This document shows, piece after piece, positions 1 through 12,700 of a stretch of 64,000 nt of DNA. Source of the stretch: Leptidea sinapis (Eukaryota; Arthropoda; Insecta; Lepidoptera; Pieridae); the NCBI RefSeq assembly GCF_905404315.1, contig NC_066293.1:697001-761000 (forward strand), given 5' to 3'. Position 1 is the first letter of the stretch. Every line of letters begins with the position of its first letter. Made by a program: the position numbers and the translations under genes. The notes below the pieces were generated by a model that made no database searches, was not told where the DNA came from, and saw only the letters and a list, made by a program, of their open reading frames with translations.

Positions 1-1329
1 CACTCGATCTTCTGATCTCATATTTAAATAATAGGATTCAGAGGGTCGATGTGGGGTACCACACTCTCGGTATGGGGGTACCACAAGGGTCTATTCTTGG
101 ACCCTTCCTCTTCCTAATTTATATAAATACAATATATTTCGGAATACAAGCTCTCTTCTATACGCTGATGATAATAAAATATTTACAAAAATTAAGAATT
201 CAGATGATAGCATACTCCTCCAGACTGACTTGAATAAGCTTGGTAATTATTGCGTAAAAAATGGTCTCACTATAAATGTTGAAAAATGTTGTGCCATAAG
301 TTTTTCAAGAAAATCTAATCCAATACTGTATAATTATCAGATATATGACACAAAATTAAAAAGAGTTCAAGAGGTTAGAGATTTGGGGGTAATCCTGGAT
401 AGTGAACTCACATTTAGAACCCACTATGATCGTATGATTAATAAATCATATAAAATGCTTGGTTTCATTTTAAGGCAGGGAAGTGAGTTTAAAAAATTGC
501 ATACATATTTTTTTTTATGGAATAGGAGGACGAACGAGAATCACAAGAGCGTTGCCTGATATTTAATTTTATACAACGCTTTTGTCAGGTCACATCTTGA
601 GTATGCGTCAGTTTTTTGGAACCCCTGCTATAATATTCATATAAACTGCTTGGAACGTATTCAAAATAAATTCATAAAGCATTTAGAATTCCGACAACAT
701 TTAGATCCCACGTTTAATTTTCACTCCAACGATTTAAGTTCTTTGAAAGACCGTCGAACCCAGAGAGACATAATATTTTTATATAAATTATTACATAATA
801 TAGCTGATTCTCCATTTCTATTAAGTAAAATAGGATTACACTGCAGAAGGCCTACATCCCGATGTAAAGATGTATTAGATGTTGCCTATGCGAGAACAGT
901 ACATGGAAAGAACAGGTTTATAATTCGGGCATGTAGCTGTTATAATAGAGCATACAGTCATATTGACATATTTCATGAAAAGTTAAATGTTTTCAGATCA
1001 TTGGTTTGTGATAATTTAAATAATTACTGATTTTTTTTAACCCCATTCTTATATTTTTTTTTCTGAATACTTATCTCATTTGTAACTAATTCATTATAGT
1101 ATTGTATAATAGGCGTGTATAGTATTGTGTAACTTATATAGCTTGTAATTAGTTGTTAATTTGTATTACTTTTGTTTTGTGGTTTTTATCTTACCGTTGC
1201 TTACCTTTTAACTAAAAGTGTCGTATAAATTGTTGGAAACTTCACTGGTGAAAGTGTAAGTTTTAAGATTTGTTAATATTTAAGTATCATAATACTGTTT
1301 GTTTCCTATACATGAATAAATAAATAAAT
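1..1329 (+). mobile_element. Degenerate LINE reverse-transcriptase remnant A
   Basis: Translated pieces give reverse-transcriptase motifs in order: a VPQGSILGPFLF block near 75-115, a YADD active site near 160-171 in a different frame from the block before it, then a thumb/C-terminal part ending at a stop at 1028-1030. At least one frameshift lies near 140-160. A foreign segment at about 501-561 (related to a short dispersed repeat of this window) interrupts the frame. After the stop comes an AT-rich 3' UTR and an (AATA)n tail at 1313-1328. The 5' part is cut by the window edge. It is dead; LINE clade not resolved. Confidence 0.75.
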
Positions 1330-1339
1330 GATCTACCTA

Positions 1340-1378
1340 CAATACCACCTTGTAGAAAAAAAACACAAGGTGGTATTG
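1340..1378. repeat. Hairpin at LINE/LINE junction
   Basis: A 14-bp perfect inverted repeat (1340-1353 and 1365-1378, CAATACCACCTTGT) is separated by an A-rich spacer. It sits between the (AATA)n tail of LINE A and the first codons of LINE B. The right arm is LINE B coding sequence, so the left arm looks like an inverted copy of the truncated 5' end. Confidence 0.8.
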
Positions 1379-2432
1379 TTTGCGGATGACACTTCACTTA
1401 TATTCAAAGTGAAACGAAGCCAAGTTTTGTATGACGAAGTAAACAATGCTCTATCTGACATCGTGTACTGGTTTAGCGCCAATAGCTTATTGTTAAATAA
1501 TCATAAAACCAAATGTATTAAATTCACCGCGCCAAATGTCAAAAATGTAGATGCGAATATTTTATTAAATGACGAGGTGGTAAAACCAGTGGAATCTGCT
1601 ATATTTCTTGGCATGACTCTTGATTCCAAATTGCAATGGGGCCCCCATATTGAGGGATTGGCGAATAGGCTTAGTTCTGCAGCATATGCGGTTAAGAAAA
1701 TTAGACGGTTAACTGACATAGATATAGATACGGGGAGATTAGTATACTTTAGTTATTTTCATAGTATTATGTCCTATGGTATATTGTTATGGGGCAGTGC
1801 GGCCGATATTAATACTATCTTGGTGCTGCAGACGAGGGCTATTCGCGCGATTTAAAACCAAGGTCCTAAAGAATCATTAAGAGAAAAATTTAAAGAAATA
1901 AACATTTTGACTGTTGCTTCTCAATACATTTTTGATAATGTTTTGTATGTTCATAAGCACATTGAGGAATTTTCTAGAAACTGTGACATTCATAATGTTA
2001 ACACGAGGAACAAACATAAACTTGTTATGCCTACTACTCGGTTGGGTCGAGTTAGTAAGTCTTTTGTTGGGCGATGTATATTCTTCTACAATTTGATCCC
2101 AGAAAATGTAGAAAACAAATGTGTTACGAAATTTAAAAGAATTGTTAAAAAACGTTTGTGTGGGAAAGGTTATTATAGCATAAACGATTTTCTTAATGAC
2201 ACCACGGACTGGGAATAAAGCGAACACCCTCAGGCTCTTTAATTATAAATGTTTATTGTACGATATTACATTGTTATCCATATTTTATATTTAAAAAAAA
2301 AAATCCCGCTGAGTTTCTTGCGCCCATTCTTCTCAGGTCTGAGGCAGTCTCTTTTGAATGGGTGGTAGATTTTGACGTTCAATAAGTGATTTTAAATCCT
2401 ATTTTGAATAAAAATATTTGAATTTGAATGAC
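1365..2432 (+). mobile_element. 5'-truncated LINE B, reverse transcriptase with one nonsense codon
   Basis: The reading frame starts just before the FADD active site (VVLFADDTSLIF) and runs to a natural end KGYYSINDFLNDTTDWE followed by TAA at 2216-2218. Only one in-frame stop (TAA, 1853-1855) breaks it. The 3' UTR (2219-2432) carries a segment with TTTCTTGCGCCCATTCTTCT and an AATAAAAATATTTGAATTTG end. That UTR recurs at 37212-37352 (same strand) and at 7355-7425, 40661-40705 and 60631-60960 (opposite strand), so this is the best-preserved of several 5'-truncated copies. Confidence 0.8.
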
Positions 2433-3662
2433 CAGACGACTACTAATATAATAACATAGCCCTTTTATTTCCTTCATAATTAATTGTTCAACAGGAGAGC
2501 CCATTGTTCGTTATGTTATTTGGTTTTATGCAGCAAAAGCACCATTTTAAGTAAAAAATATATTTATATAATTTATACTAATATACTTTAACAGTTTTAC
2601 TGTTAAGACCTGGTGGTCTTTCTCCTCCGGCAATTTTTACTTCATCATCTCCAACGTATAAGATGTGGCCTTAGTGGCTCGTGGTCCATATCAATTTCAT
2701 CCACTTCAGCCATTTGATTTACTGAAGGTCATATATTTATTGACGCTCCTTTCCATAGTGCGCTGGTTCTTTGGTATTTTATCCCTTGTATTTTGTTTTA
2801 TATTTACTGCATATCCAAGTTTGTGAACCGTATGACTTGTAGGGAAGTAGACATCCATAGCTTTATTTATCATTTTTTATTTTATTTAAACTCCATGTCA
2901 TATTTTACGAGAAGAATTTAATTTTAGATTTTTTTTAATTTTAGAATATATCTTTCAATTTCATTTTTGTTTCTAGAACTAATCAATCTTGGGCTAGTCG
3001 ACCCAGAGACTTGTGTTATTTATAATTACATAGTTATGTATTTGCTACAGTCAGCTTCTATTCCAGTGCATATTGTAGCCGCCATCCACCACTCTCATTT
3101 CCTTTGCCATAACAACAATATGGTTCCGTTAAATCCTCGATTGTTTTTAATAAATCCGTTGGGAAGGTTATGCGCTATTTGTGATTGATTTTATTTCTTC
3201 TTATACCTACCATTGAACACTTGGTTCATACTTGGTTGTGTGGTTCAGGAGTGAAAGCGTGACAAGCACATAGATTTACGTATTTCTACATTGGTTGCCT
3301 GGACCATACAATATTAATCTAACTGTGTGCGCTTCTTATGGAAACCATAAATTATAATAACTTAATATAGCCTTCCATTTGCATAATCACATATTCATAT
3401 TACACACTAATTCTCATTATGATTGGTCAAGCCATTATTAAATTATAAAAGAACATACAGACCGAGTTTATACATGTATTTAAACATACTAGACATATAA
3501 GAACCAATTATTAAGAATATATTTTTAAGAAATATGAAACGTTCAACTTTTTATTAGTAACAAAGCTGAGCCACCCTCCAGCCCTGTCCTCTTACTCTCC
3601 ACTCCACTCCACTTCCGTCATATAATGTAACACGTCGCACCTCACGCCCCTCTTGTGTTCAG
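2433..3662 (+). other. Intron sequence upstream of first visible PLC-epsilon exon
   Basis: AT-rich sequence with no exon or transposon I can name. A 73-codon open frame at 2967-3188 has no recognisable motif. The last 60 bases become GC-richer and end in TTGTGTTCAG, the acceptor of the exon at 3663. Confidence 0.5.
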
Positions 3663-3796
3663 CGTCATGATGCGCTCAGAGCTGCGGGACATCTTCGAAC
3701 AGCTGGCCGTGCCGCGAGCTCGCTGCCCCGCCCTGACAGCCGAACGGAGCCGGAGCTCCCCCGAGCTGTCGAACAAACACACCGGCTGCAGGAGTG
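3663..3796 (+). CDS. PLCE1: PLC-epsilon visible exon 1
   Basis: Acceptor TTGTGTTCAG, donor GTGAGT. Encodes VMMRSELRDIFEQLAVPRA and a Ser/Arg-rich stretch before the EF-hand-like region. First base completes a codon begun in an exon left of the window. Exit phase 1. Confidence 0.8.
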
Positions 3797-6700
3797 GTGA
3801 GTCGAGGACCTGCTACTGATTGGTTGATATTCACATCTTTAACTCAGAGGAACCCATCTACTGACACTCTAGTGTGTGTCGATTGGCGCTGCGTCTCATA
3901 TACCACTGCAGCATGCACAGTACAGTTTATGTCTTTTATCTGTTCTGTGGCAGCATGTCGCTTTAATAACAGACAGTAAAGAACAAAACAATAAACTTTT
4001 ATTTTAATTGTTTAACAAAACTAAACATTTATTGAATTAGCCGTTAATTTGTGGAAATCCATAACTGTATGTAATAAACTACTACTACTATGTAATAAAT
4101 ACTCACTAAGACCGTCATCACCGCAGGTCTCCTGACGAGGAACGGCTCACTGGACCTGGAGCTGACCAGCGACAAGGCTGGCCGAAGACACGCCTTCGAC
4201 ATGCTCGCCGCCGCTGCGCTACCTGGTAATTACCACCGCCACCGACAGAACTGAATGACCTCCGACAGAACTAACTGGCCTCCGACAGAACTATTTGGCC
4301 GCCGACAGAACTAACTGGCCGCCGACAGAACTAACTGGCCGCCGACAGAACTAACTGGCCGCCGACAGAACTGACTGGCCTCCGACAGAACTAACTGGCC
4401 GCCGACGTCAGAACACAGTCTAACAGGTGGTAGGTGATCACCGCCGCCCGCCCCCGTCTTGGAAGGTAATCACGCCCGCGCTATGTCGAAGGATGCTACT
4501 TTCACTTACTAAACAATTATACGTAAGTCAATCAAGACATGTTTTCTACATAATAGATGTTACTATAATAAAAATAAATATATAATTTTATTATTTATTT
4601 AGCCAAACAACTTAGTTGTGGAATGAGCTTCACTCAAAATACTTTCATTTAGTCGGGGGGACTTGAAAATTCTTCGTAGAAAAATGACAATAGAAAATAT
4701 ATAGCTCGATAATAAATACAATAATAGCGTTATTACATTTATGGTCTACAAGATCTAGTCAGATTTCAGTAAAGTATAAATGAAATAATTAATACTTTTA
4801 CGAGTAGGCACTAGAAAAATTCAAAAATTATTATAATATAATTACACATCTTAAAATCTTTTGCTTACCTTAGTTTGTGGTTTTAGCTAAAGATTTAGAT
4901 AAAATTATCGTCAAGGCACCTCGTTCTTTTAGTTTTGTGTTAAAATCGCAATTTATAAGTATCAATATATTTAAAAAAAAGTTAATTATGCCTACCTACA
5001 TCGATACCGAACCGCTTCCAGCCTTAAAAGGCTTAAAGAAAGGAGTGCTCTTCCTTTTTTTGAAGGTACCCAAGTATTATCAATGGTGTCTTTCACAAAA
5101 ATAACAGGCGAAATTAAAACCGATATGTACCACGACTAGACTTCATAAAATATATAATTCTTATGTTAATTTGATCAACGTGCAACACATTTGTACTTCA
5201 ACAAAATAACTAGCGAAATAAGAGGATTACCCCTTAATAAATTTTAAAAGTACTTTAAAAAAAACTCATTGAAAGGGGCCTTTTATAATGTTGCGTAAGC
5301 GATAATGTATATAACATCCAATATGAATAAATAAATAATGTTGTATCGAGCTGAAGACATCATTCCATTGTTTGGTTGTGTGGGGCTGAATGTGTTGTCA
5401 AGGTAGGAGTGTTGACAGGCGCGGCGTGGGATAGTAGCGGGCGCGTGGTGTCGCTGCCCACGCTGTCCAAGTTCTGCGAGTCGCGGCAGCACGAGCCGCG
5501 CTCCGAGCAACAGCTGCGGGACATCGTGCAGGTGAGCGGGACGCAGCGATCACCCGCTGTGGCATTACTACCACCCTTAACACTGATTGTCTCATGTTAA
5601 ACATTTGAATTTAGTTCAATAAACCAATTGTTATTTATTAAGTTTACTACAATTTATTTGATTTCTCACTCTCCTGTGATTCAGTATAAAATTAATTTAA
5701 CTTGTACCAAAACCTATGGATGCTGCTGTATTCGAACCCTCACTTCTAGGGATACACCGCAGTGCTCTAGCTACTAACATCACTACTGAACAGTTCAAAA
5801 AACACATTATGATTCATGGATCATGCGTTATTGACACGGCTTATTCATTGGCTTAGTGGTTTTACAGCGCCGGAGCGTATCCCTGGAGTCTATTTACTTT
5901 CGATAAATTAAATTTGAAAGCTTAACTTAAGTGTAAGGTGTACCAAAAATTAAAATGTACGGTAACCTCAATACTATACATTTTGGTCCTTCGAACCGGG
6001 TATGAATTAGTGATGGCAAACCATCTTACCGTAAAGATATTTCGTTAGAGCGTGATATTTGTTTTTTTACACGGTTGTATGTGTATTAGTGTACATTCAC
6101 CTGGGCCTCTGCGTAAAAATGAGATGTATTAGACGTCAATATACACTGTGTTAAAAAACCCTGAGTGATAATTGAGGCGGATATGAAGTAGAATGTGGAG
6201 ACACCACAAAAAAAATCAAAACCCCTTAGATTAAATGCTACAGTAAAGAGAACACTTCATATTAAATGGTTTCAAAAATCTTGGCAACCCCTGACCTATT
6301 ATTCTACCAATTAACTAAGGTCATCGCCCTGAACTCAGTCCAATGGCGCGGAGCTAGCGTCAGCTGAGCGGTTTTTCAAAACTTTCAAACGTAAGGGCGG
6401 GGCCTCTGTGCTTTGACCGATGCCGCGATGCTGCCAATCGCGGAAATTAGAATTATCACAAAATTACACTCACTCAGATACTCGTCAGCTCGCGACTGGA
6501 TCGGATGTGCAAATTTTGCGCCCGCGTCAATTCCGTGATTTTTGATGTTTTAGTGTTAGTTATAGTTTGTAAGTATTTGTGCGTCGTGTACTCGAATGAA
6601 GAATATTTTAACGTGCTTACGTATCTAGAGCGCAATAAATGTAAACGAACAAAATCAAGAACTTCCACTCGGTTTGATTTTATCCAGTTGTCACCTCGCA

Positions 6701-9700
6701 ATGCTTTCCAGCGTCATCACATGCGACAGTACACTGTACACTACCGCCGAATTCCACCTTCGCACGACACGACCTTTGACACGCCACAAGTTACGATATC
6801 ATCCCCACCATGTGGATGTGTGGCGGTTCTCCACAGTGCGGTTTTCAAGGATCTTTCTTCCATCCTTCAAAACTGTGGAATGAACTTCCTTGTGCGGGTT
6901 TCTGGGACGATACGATATGGGTACCTTCAAAAAAAGCGCGTTCACCTTCCTTAAAGGCCCTAAACGGTCCTCTAATTCCTCTGGTGTTCCAAGAGAATGA
7001 GAGCGGCGGTGATCACTTAACACCAGGTACGCTCGTGTGTCCTCCTTTTCCATAAAAACAAAAACCGTGTGGTGTCGTGGGACACCAGATAGGAACAAAG
7101 TTCCTTATTATAAAAATATTAATATCAAGTCCTATTCGAGGTATAAACAAAATAATTATTCAGTTTAATTGTGATCAATGAATCAAAAAACTACTTTGCA
7201 AAATTATCTTAACATCTTTATTTTATTTACAATAATTTATAAAAATACTACTTCTATGATGGGAGCGGGGCTAGATGAAGTAAGTAATATTTTAATTGTG
7301 CTTATACATGTAACAAGAGATATTTGAAGAGAAGACAATGAATTAACACTCCTGAATTCAAATACAAATATTTTTATTTAAAATAGGACTCAAAATCACT
7401 TATTGAACGTAAATCTACCACCGAAAACCATGTTTATGTTACCCATCCTGATTTTATTGAAAAAGTCACATCCGCTATCTTGGATCTTAAAATAGACGTC
7501 AGATTCGGAATCGATACTCCCGAAATCCTTGAAAATGATACCCATATTGATTTATCAATATTTCAAATAAACATTTCAAAGAAAAATTAAAAAATATATA
7601 AATTCCAAAAAAAACGGGTGGTCGTGGAAAAATGAAAATGGCCGCAGGCAGTGATGTCCTAACTTTTATAATTGGGTATTCGTACGTACGTTATTTCTCG
7701 TTTTTTTAACTTTTTTTAATGTTTATTTCCTGCAAATCGATATTTATTCGTACTCACTACATGATACCAATATACCCCTTAAGATAGTACAGGATTTTCC
7801 TGTATATTACGATTATCCAGTTGCGTGGTGTAAAATGTTCGTGACATTATTTGAAGCTCTTGTTCGTGTTCACGATGTAGAGACACGAGCCAGACCCCAC
7901 GCTGCGGGCTGAGTGCTGCTTGTCTTTCGAGGGTTTCGTCCGCTTCCTCTCCGACGAGGACAACTACGCCTTCGTGCCTGAGCTACCGTCCACGACACTC
8001 GGGTGAGCACATACAACTAATACATTAGCCGACAATTAATATTAAGGAAGAGAAGGACACAAGACTGTAGGGGGCACGGTTAGTGAGCACCATCACACAT
8101 ATTTTCTTGCAACGAAAGAGGAATCACAGAAACAGGCGACACAGCAACACCTCCGAAGAAGTACCACCGTAGTAGTACGTGGCAGAATGTTCCTTAAAAG
8201 CCGTTCTGAGGATGAACGACACAGATGAGATGATGATGAGTGTTATTTAAGTTAATGGTGTGCCATGCGAAGTTGAAATTGAGCTGTAGGGATCACGTGA
8301 AACAGCTCTATGAAACACTGCCCGTGATAAATGCGGTATCAGACATACATCTCTACACAATGTCGCTTTATAAGATGGTATTCGATACTAAAGAAACGCT
8401 TTGCTTGAGACTACACGACAGAATTCAAGATTTCATCATGTCATTTGCCCTGTTTATCCTTGGGCGTAAAAAGATTAGGGGAGTTCAAAGGCTTTTCAAT
8501 GTTGGAGTGTCACGTTGCCCTCGTATAACGACAGCACAACAGACAACGGGACAGTCTCCACAATATTAGTACCAAACTGGCTCCGCTACGTTTCGCATAT
8601 ATTGATGTCGAGAATCGGCACTCACCTCTCCATGACGTATGACAGCGGTCCTTATAGATTCTACCCCAGAAGGGTACAGGCTCTGTCAGAGTCGGGGAAT
8701 TCCTGCACAAATATTTTCGCTCAAGTCGCCTGTCGTATTCTGGGGAGGGCACAGTACGGCTAATCACCGAGTCAACAACTCCACGGCACACCACTCCACT
8801 CTTGGATGCTTCCAATATGCATTGCTCTGCCGATGGCAGTTCTAGAGACACAGATACCTGCGTAACGCGTACATACGGCATACACGCGCCATGCAGGTCT
8901 CTCTCGGCAAGTTGTCGACCAGTGCCGGGAGAAACTTGTGTGTTCTATCGAGTCCTCTCTTGTAAAGGACGCGGAATGATGCAAAATGAACTTTGTTCAA
9001 ATTTACCCTCAGAAGACTCAAGTTACGTGTGTTAACCACAAAAACGTTTTGTTTTTTTGTGGTTAACGCACGTAGAACATATGTCGTACTACCGACCGAT
9101 CTTCGACAACCCTCGACTTATCGGTATCCCCCTTAGTACCGGAATACCACCAGTAATCGGGACTAGACGACGGCCAGTCATCAGCTCTGATGAAATCCGA
9201 AACGTTCGTTTCCAACCAAGACTGCGTAGACCGAGCTTTATTACCCGGCGCCGAGTCTTGCTGAAAGGACCATTCTTGGTTATTGTACATGGTGTTGTTA
9301 AGGGGCTTCACTACCTACTCAAGAATGGTATTTTGATATACTTGTGCCGATGTTTTGATACAGTTTTAACAAAAGTATGGCTCAGTCACTCCTTCATAGC
9401 TAATACCCCACCAAAACCATCACTGAAGTCAAAGTGCCCACATTGCACTCTGTCGACTTATTGGGAAGCTTCCTTAGAGCTTTGAGCTTAAATGCGGTCA
9501 TTTTGTTAGTTAAAATGTTGCTGAATTGTAAAAATGTTCTGTACGCAAACAGAAATTTTCTGTGACCTGCCTTTGCGTACCGCTTTAGTAGTTGCTTCGA
9601 TTTTACCACCCTATCCTTATAAGCCTATAAGGATACCAGGACTTGCGGCCGCAAGTCCTGAGTCATCTTTTTAAATACGTGACATGGTTCTAGATGCTAT

Positions 9701-12700
9701 ATTCATCTCCCGAGATAAAACCTTTTGCTTTCAGACAGTATTTCTTCAAATTCAATGCCTTACTACTTTGACCACCTTTTCCGTACGAACACTACGTGGA
9801 CGGCCATATCTTTTTCTGTCACAAACAGATGAGGTCTCGTTGTAGCTATTAATAGCCTGGTACACAAACATTTTAATACCAAGCGTATGGAGAGTTTAAA
9901 AAATTGCATTTGGCTCCATACCTTCTTTGTGTAATGCAATCACAGCGATGGTTCAGGTCGGATGCCGGCGGGCAGCTGGCGGGTCCTCTCAGCCAGTACT
10001 ACATCGCCAGCAGCCACAACACCTACCTCACCGGCCACCAGCTGAAAGGAGAGTCCTCAGTGGAGCTCTACAGCCAGGTGAGTGGACCTCACACCAGACC
10101 ACTTACATTTTAAGAGATCCCTCACGACTGGGAATATAATTTACAAATAATATATATTTATTTTAACGCGTCTGGCGCTCTAGCTCAACGATTCTTTCTT
10201 AGTATTTCGAAAAAAAAGAGACAATACATTGGTTAATTAATTAATTGATTGTCTTGTGAGTGGATGTCATAATGATTCAATCCAGCTTTGCTTTTTTGAC
10301 ATCAACTCACAGCAGTCTTTCAAATCAATTCTCATTATATTTATCACATAAAATATGCAATATATAATATAATATATGCAAGTTTTAACAAGGAACGGTC
10401 GCTGAGGTTCTTAATATATTATCTGCCTAGACTGAAAGGTGAAGTTAAGCCAACATTTCTTCACTATCGAATTCAGATAAATTTTCGTGGACTTCCCGCT
10501 TACGAATTGTGAACACCAGATTTTTTTTATCACGCCAATGTAGACCCCCCCATCGAGTCTCTTTGGACAACTGATTAAGGTGATCTGGAGATGAATAGTT
10601 AATCAGATATACGGCAGTCAATTTTGATGTGAAACATCAGGCGAGGGTAAACCTGACTGTTGGCGTGGCGATACAGACAGTGGCCGACGCATCGCCACGC
10701 TATAACGTGGAATATATTATTATGTACTATATGTAGTCTATTTTGAAATCATTACTTGGATTTTTTTAATATTTCGAAACAACATTGTGTAAATAAAAAT
10801 AAAATTGTCTGAAACTATTTCATATCAAGTTGATGACAAAATTTTTAAGGAATTTTATGAATATTACGGCATCTTTCTCCCCAATTTGTCAACAAATTGT
10901 CGCCCACGATTCTAAATTCAGAAGTTGACGGCAAATTGTCGGTATATTGGTAGCAACATATCTGACACCAACTAGTTGGTCAGAACCTCAGACTACCGGG
11001 GATCCTGTTATAAACTATACTTTTATGCACATTACGTGTAGGTAGGTACAGTAAAAGCTACTTATTCTCGCTTCCTTCATTCGCGTTTTCACTATTCGCG
11101 GATTAAAAAATTGTGACCCAATTCCTATATTCGCGGCTAAAGATTCTTTTATTCGCGGATGTAATCGGTACATAGTACATGCATATTATTAAAAAGAATT
11201 CCTACATAGTTGCATAATTGCGAATGGAATAGGATGAGATGGGTTCGAACAAATAGAATCAAGTGACATTCAGGACTTGCTTGAAATTGACTTAGAGGAA
11301 ATGTTAAATTCACAGACCATTGAAGTAGAAGCTTCAACAAGCACTGGAAATGTGACATATAATTTGACAAATCTTATTGAAGGTTTAAGAATGACAAATG
11401 AGCTTTGTGAATTCTTTATGAAAATTGATCCGTCTGTGGAACGAAGTCTTATTTTAAGAGGCAAATTGCTAATGCCACTGCTGAATATCAGTTTGAACTA
11501 AAGGAGCTTTTAAAAACTGTTATGCAAGAAAAAATTACAAAATTCCTTAATCCTTAGGCAACCTAAGCCTGAAGATAATGATTGATAAGTATAATCAAAA
11601 ACTTCAATTAAATTCTTTTTTTTTTAAGTTTGTGTTTTATTTTGTCACCTAGGAACGTATCCCTTATAATCCCATATAAATTACCATTCCGTATTCAGTT
11701 TCTGTATTCGCGGCATATTTACGGAACATATACCCTGCGAATAAAGAGCTTCTACTGTACATGATAATTTCAATGTTTCACATCTGCCCGGCGTCCCGTG
11801 ACGGTTCACGTTTTTTTAATAAGCAGGTATGTATATGTTTTAGTTTAATATGGAGACTGGAACTAATTTTTTAAAAATCTATATTATATTTTATTCTTGT
11901 TTCTCGTGTTCTAAGAATATCACTACTTTGAGCAAAAGAGCCTGTACTGAGAATTAACAGTCAAAAAGTGATATGTATACCCGTAGATCTCTAGTTCGAA
12001 TCGGGCTCGAACGACCAATGCTCATGGTACGTAAATAAGATCATATGCGAGTTAATAATATGTAAATTATTTTAGTCTTGATAAGTTGACAAGTTATTGT
12101 TTGTGTGGGAAATGTTTCTATATAATTACTACATACGACATTCCACACCTTGGGCGAAGTACCTACTTGGAGCGAGCGGCCCTGAATAAATAGAACATCT
12201 TACGTACTAACATTGATTGCGCGACACTTGTGTAGGGATGTCAAAATCGTATCTACAAACAAATCTTCGAACGATCTTTTGTTTGTCGCTTCGCTAATAT
12301 GAAAACTATAAGACATATATAAGCCGCTGTGACTTTTTAATACCTCCTTATCAAAAGGTCACAAGGTAATCTATTTAATTTTAACATGAACACCTACCTG
12401 CCTGTAGGCGAGATTTACCTACCTGAGAAAACATTTACATTTAAAAATAAACTCGACATTTGATTTTCTTACTTAAAAATAATCTATAATTAATTATAAT
12501 ATAAATTACAATCAGTAAATAAGTCCCAAGTGGCGCGCCGCTTCCTCCTCTCCCACCGCACCACATCCTCCCCCTTGTTTCGTCTATTATTATAAATAGA
12601 CTTACTTAATATATATTTTTTACTTTTTGTCTTAGGAATGGAGCGACGGTCCTTAGGCTATTTAATTATTAAATTTTATTATTATTTTAAATTAAATCAA

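Noticed and set aside
2967..3188. Possible extra PLC-epsilon exon after TTTGTTTCTAG at 2973
   Set aside because: The product shows no similarity to the family, and no matching donor and phase link it to the exon at 3663.
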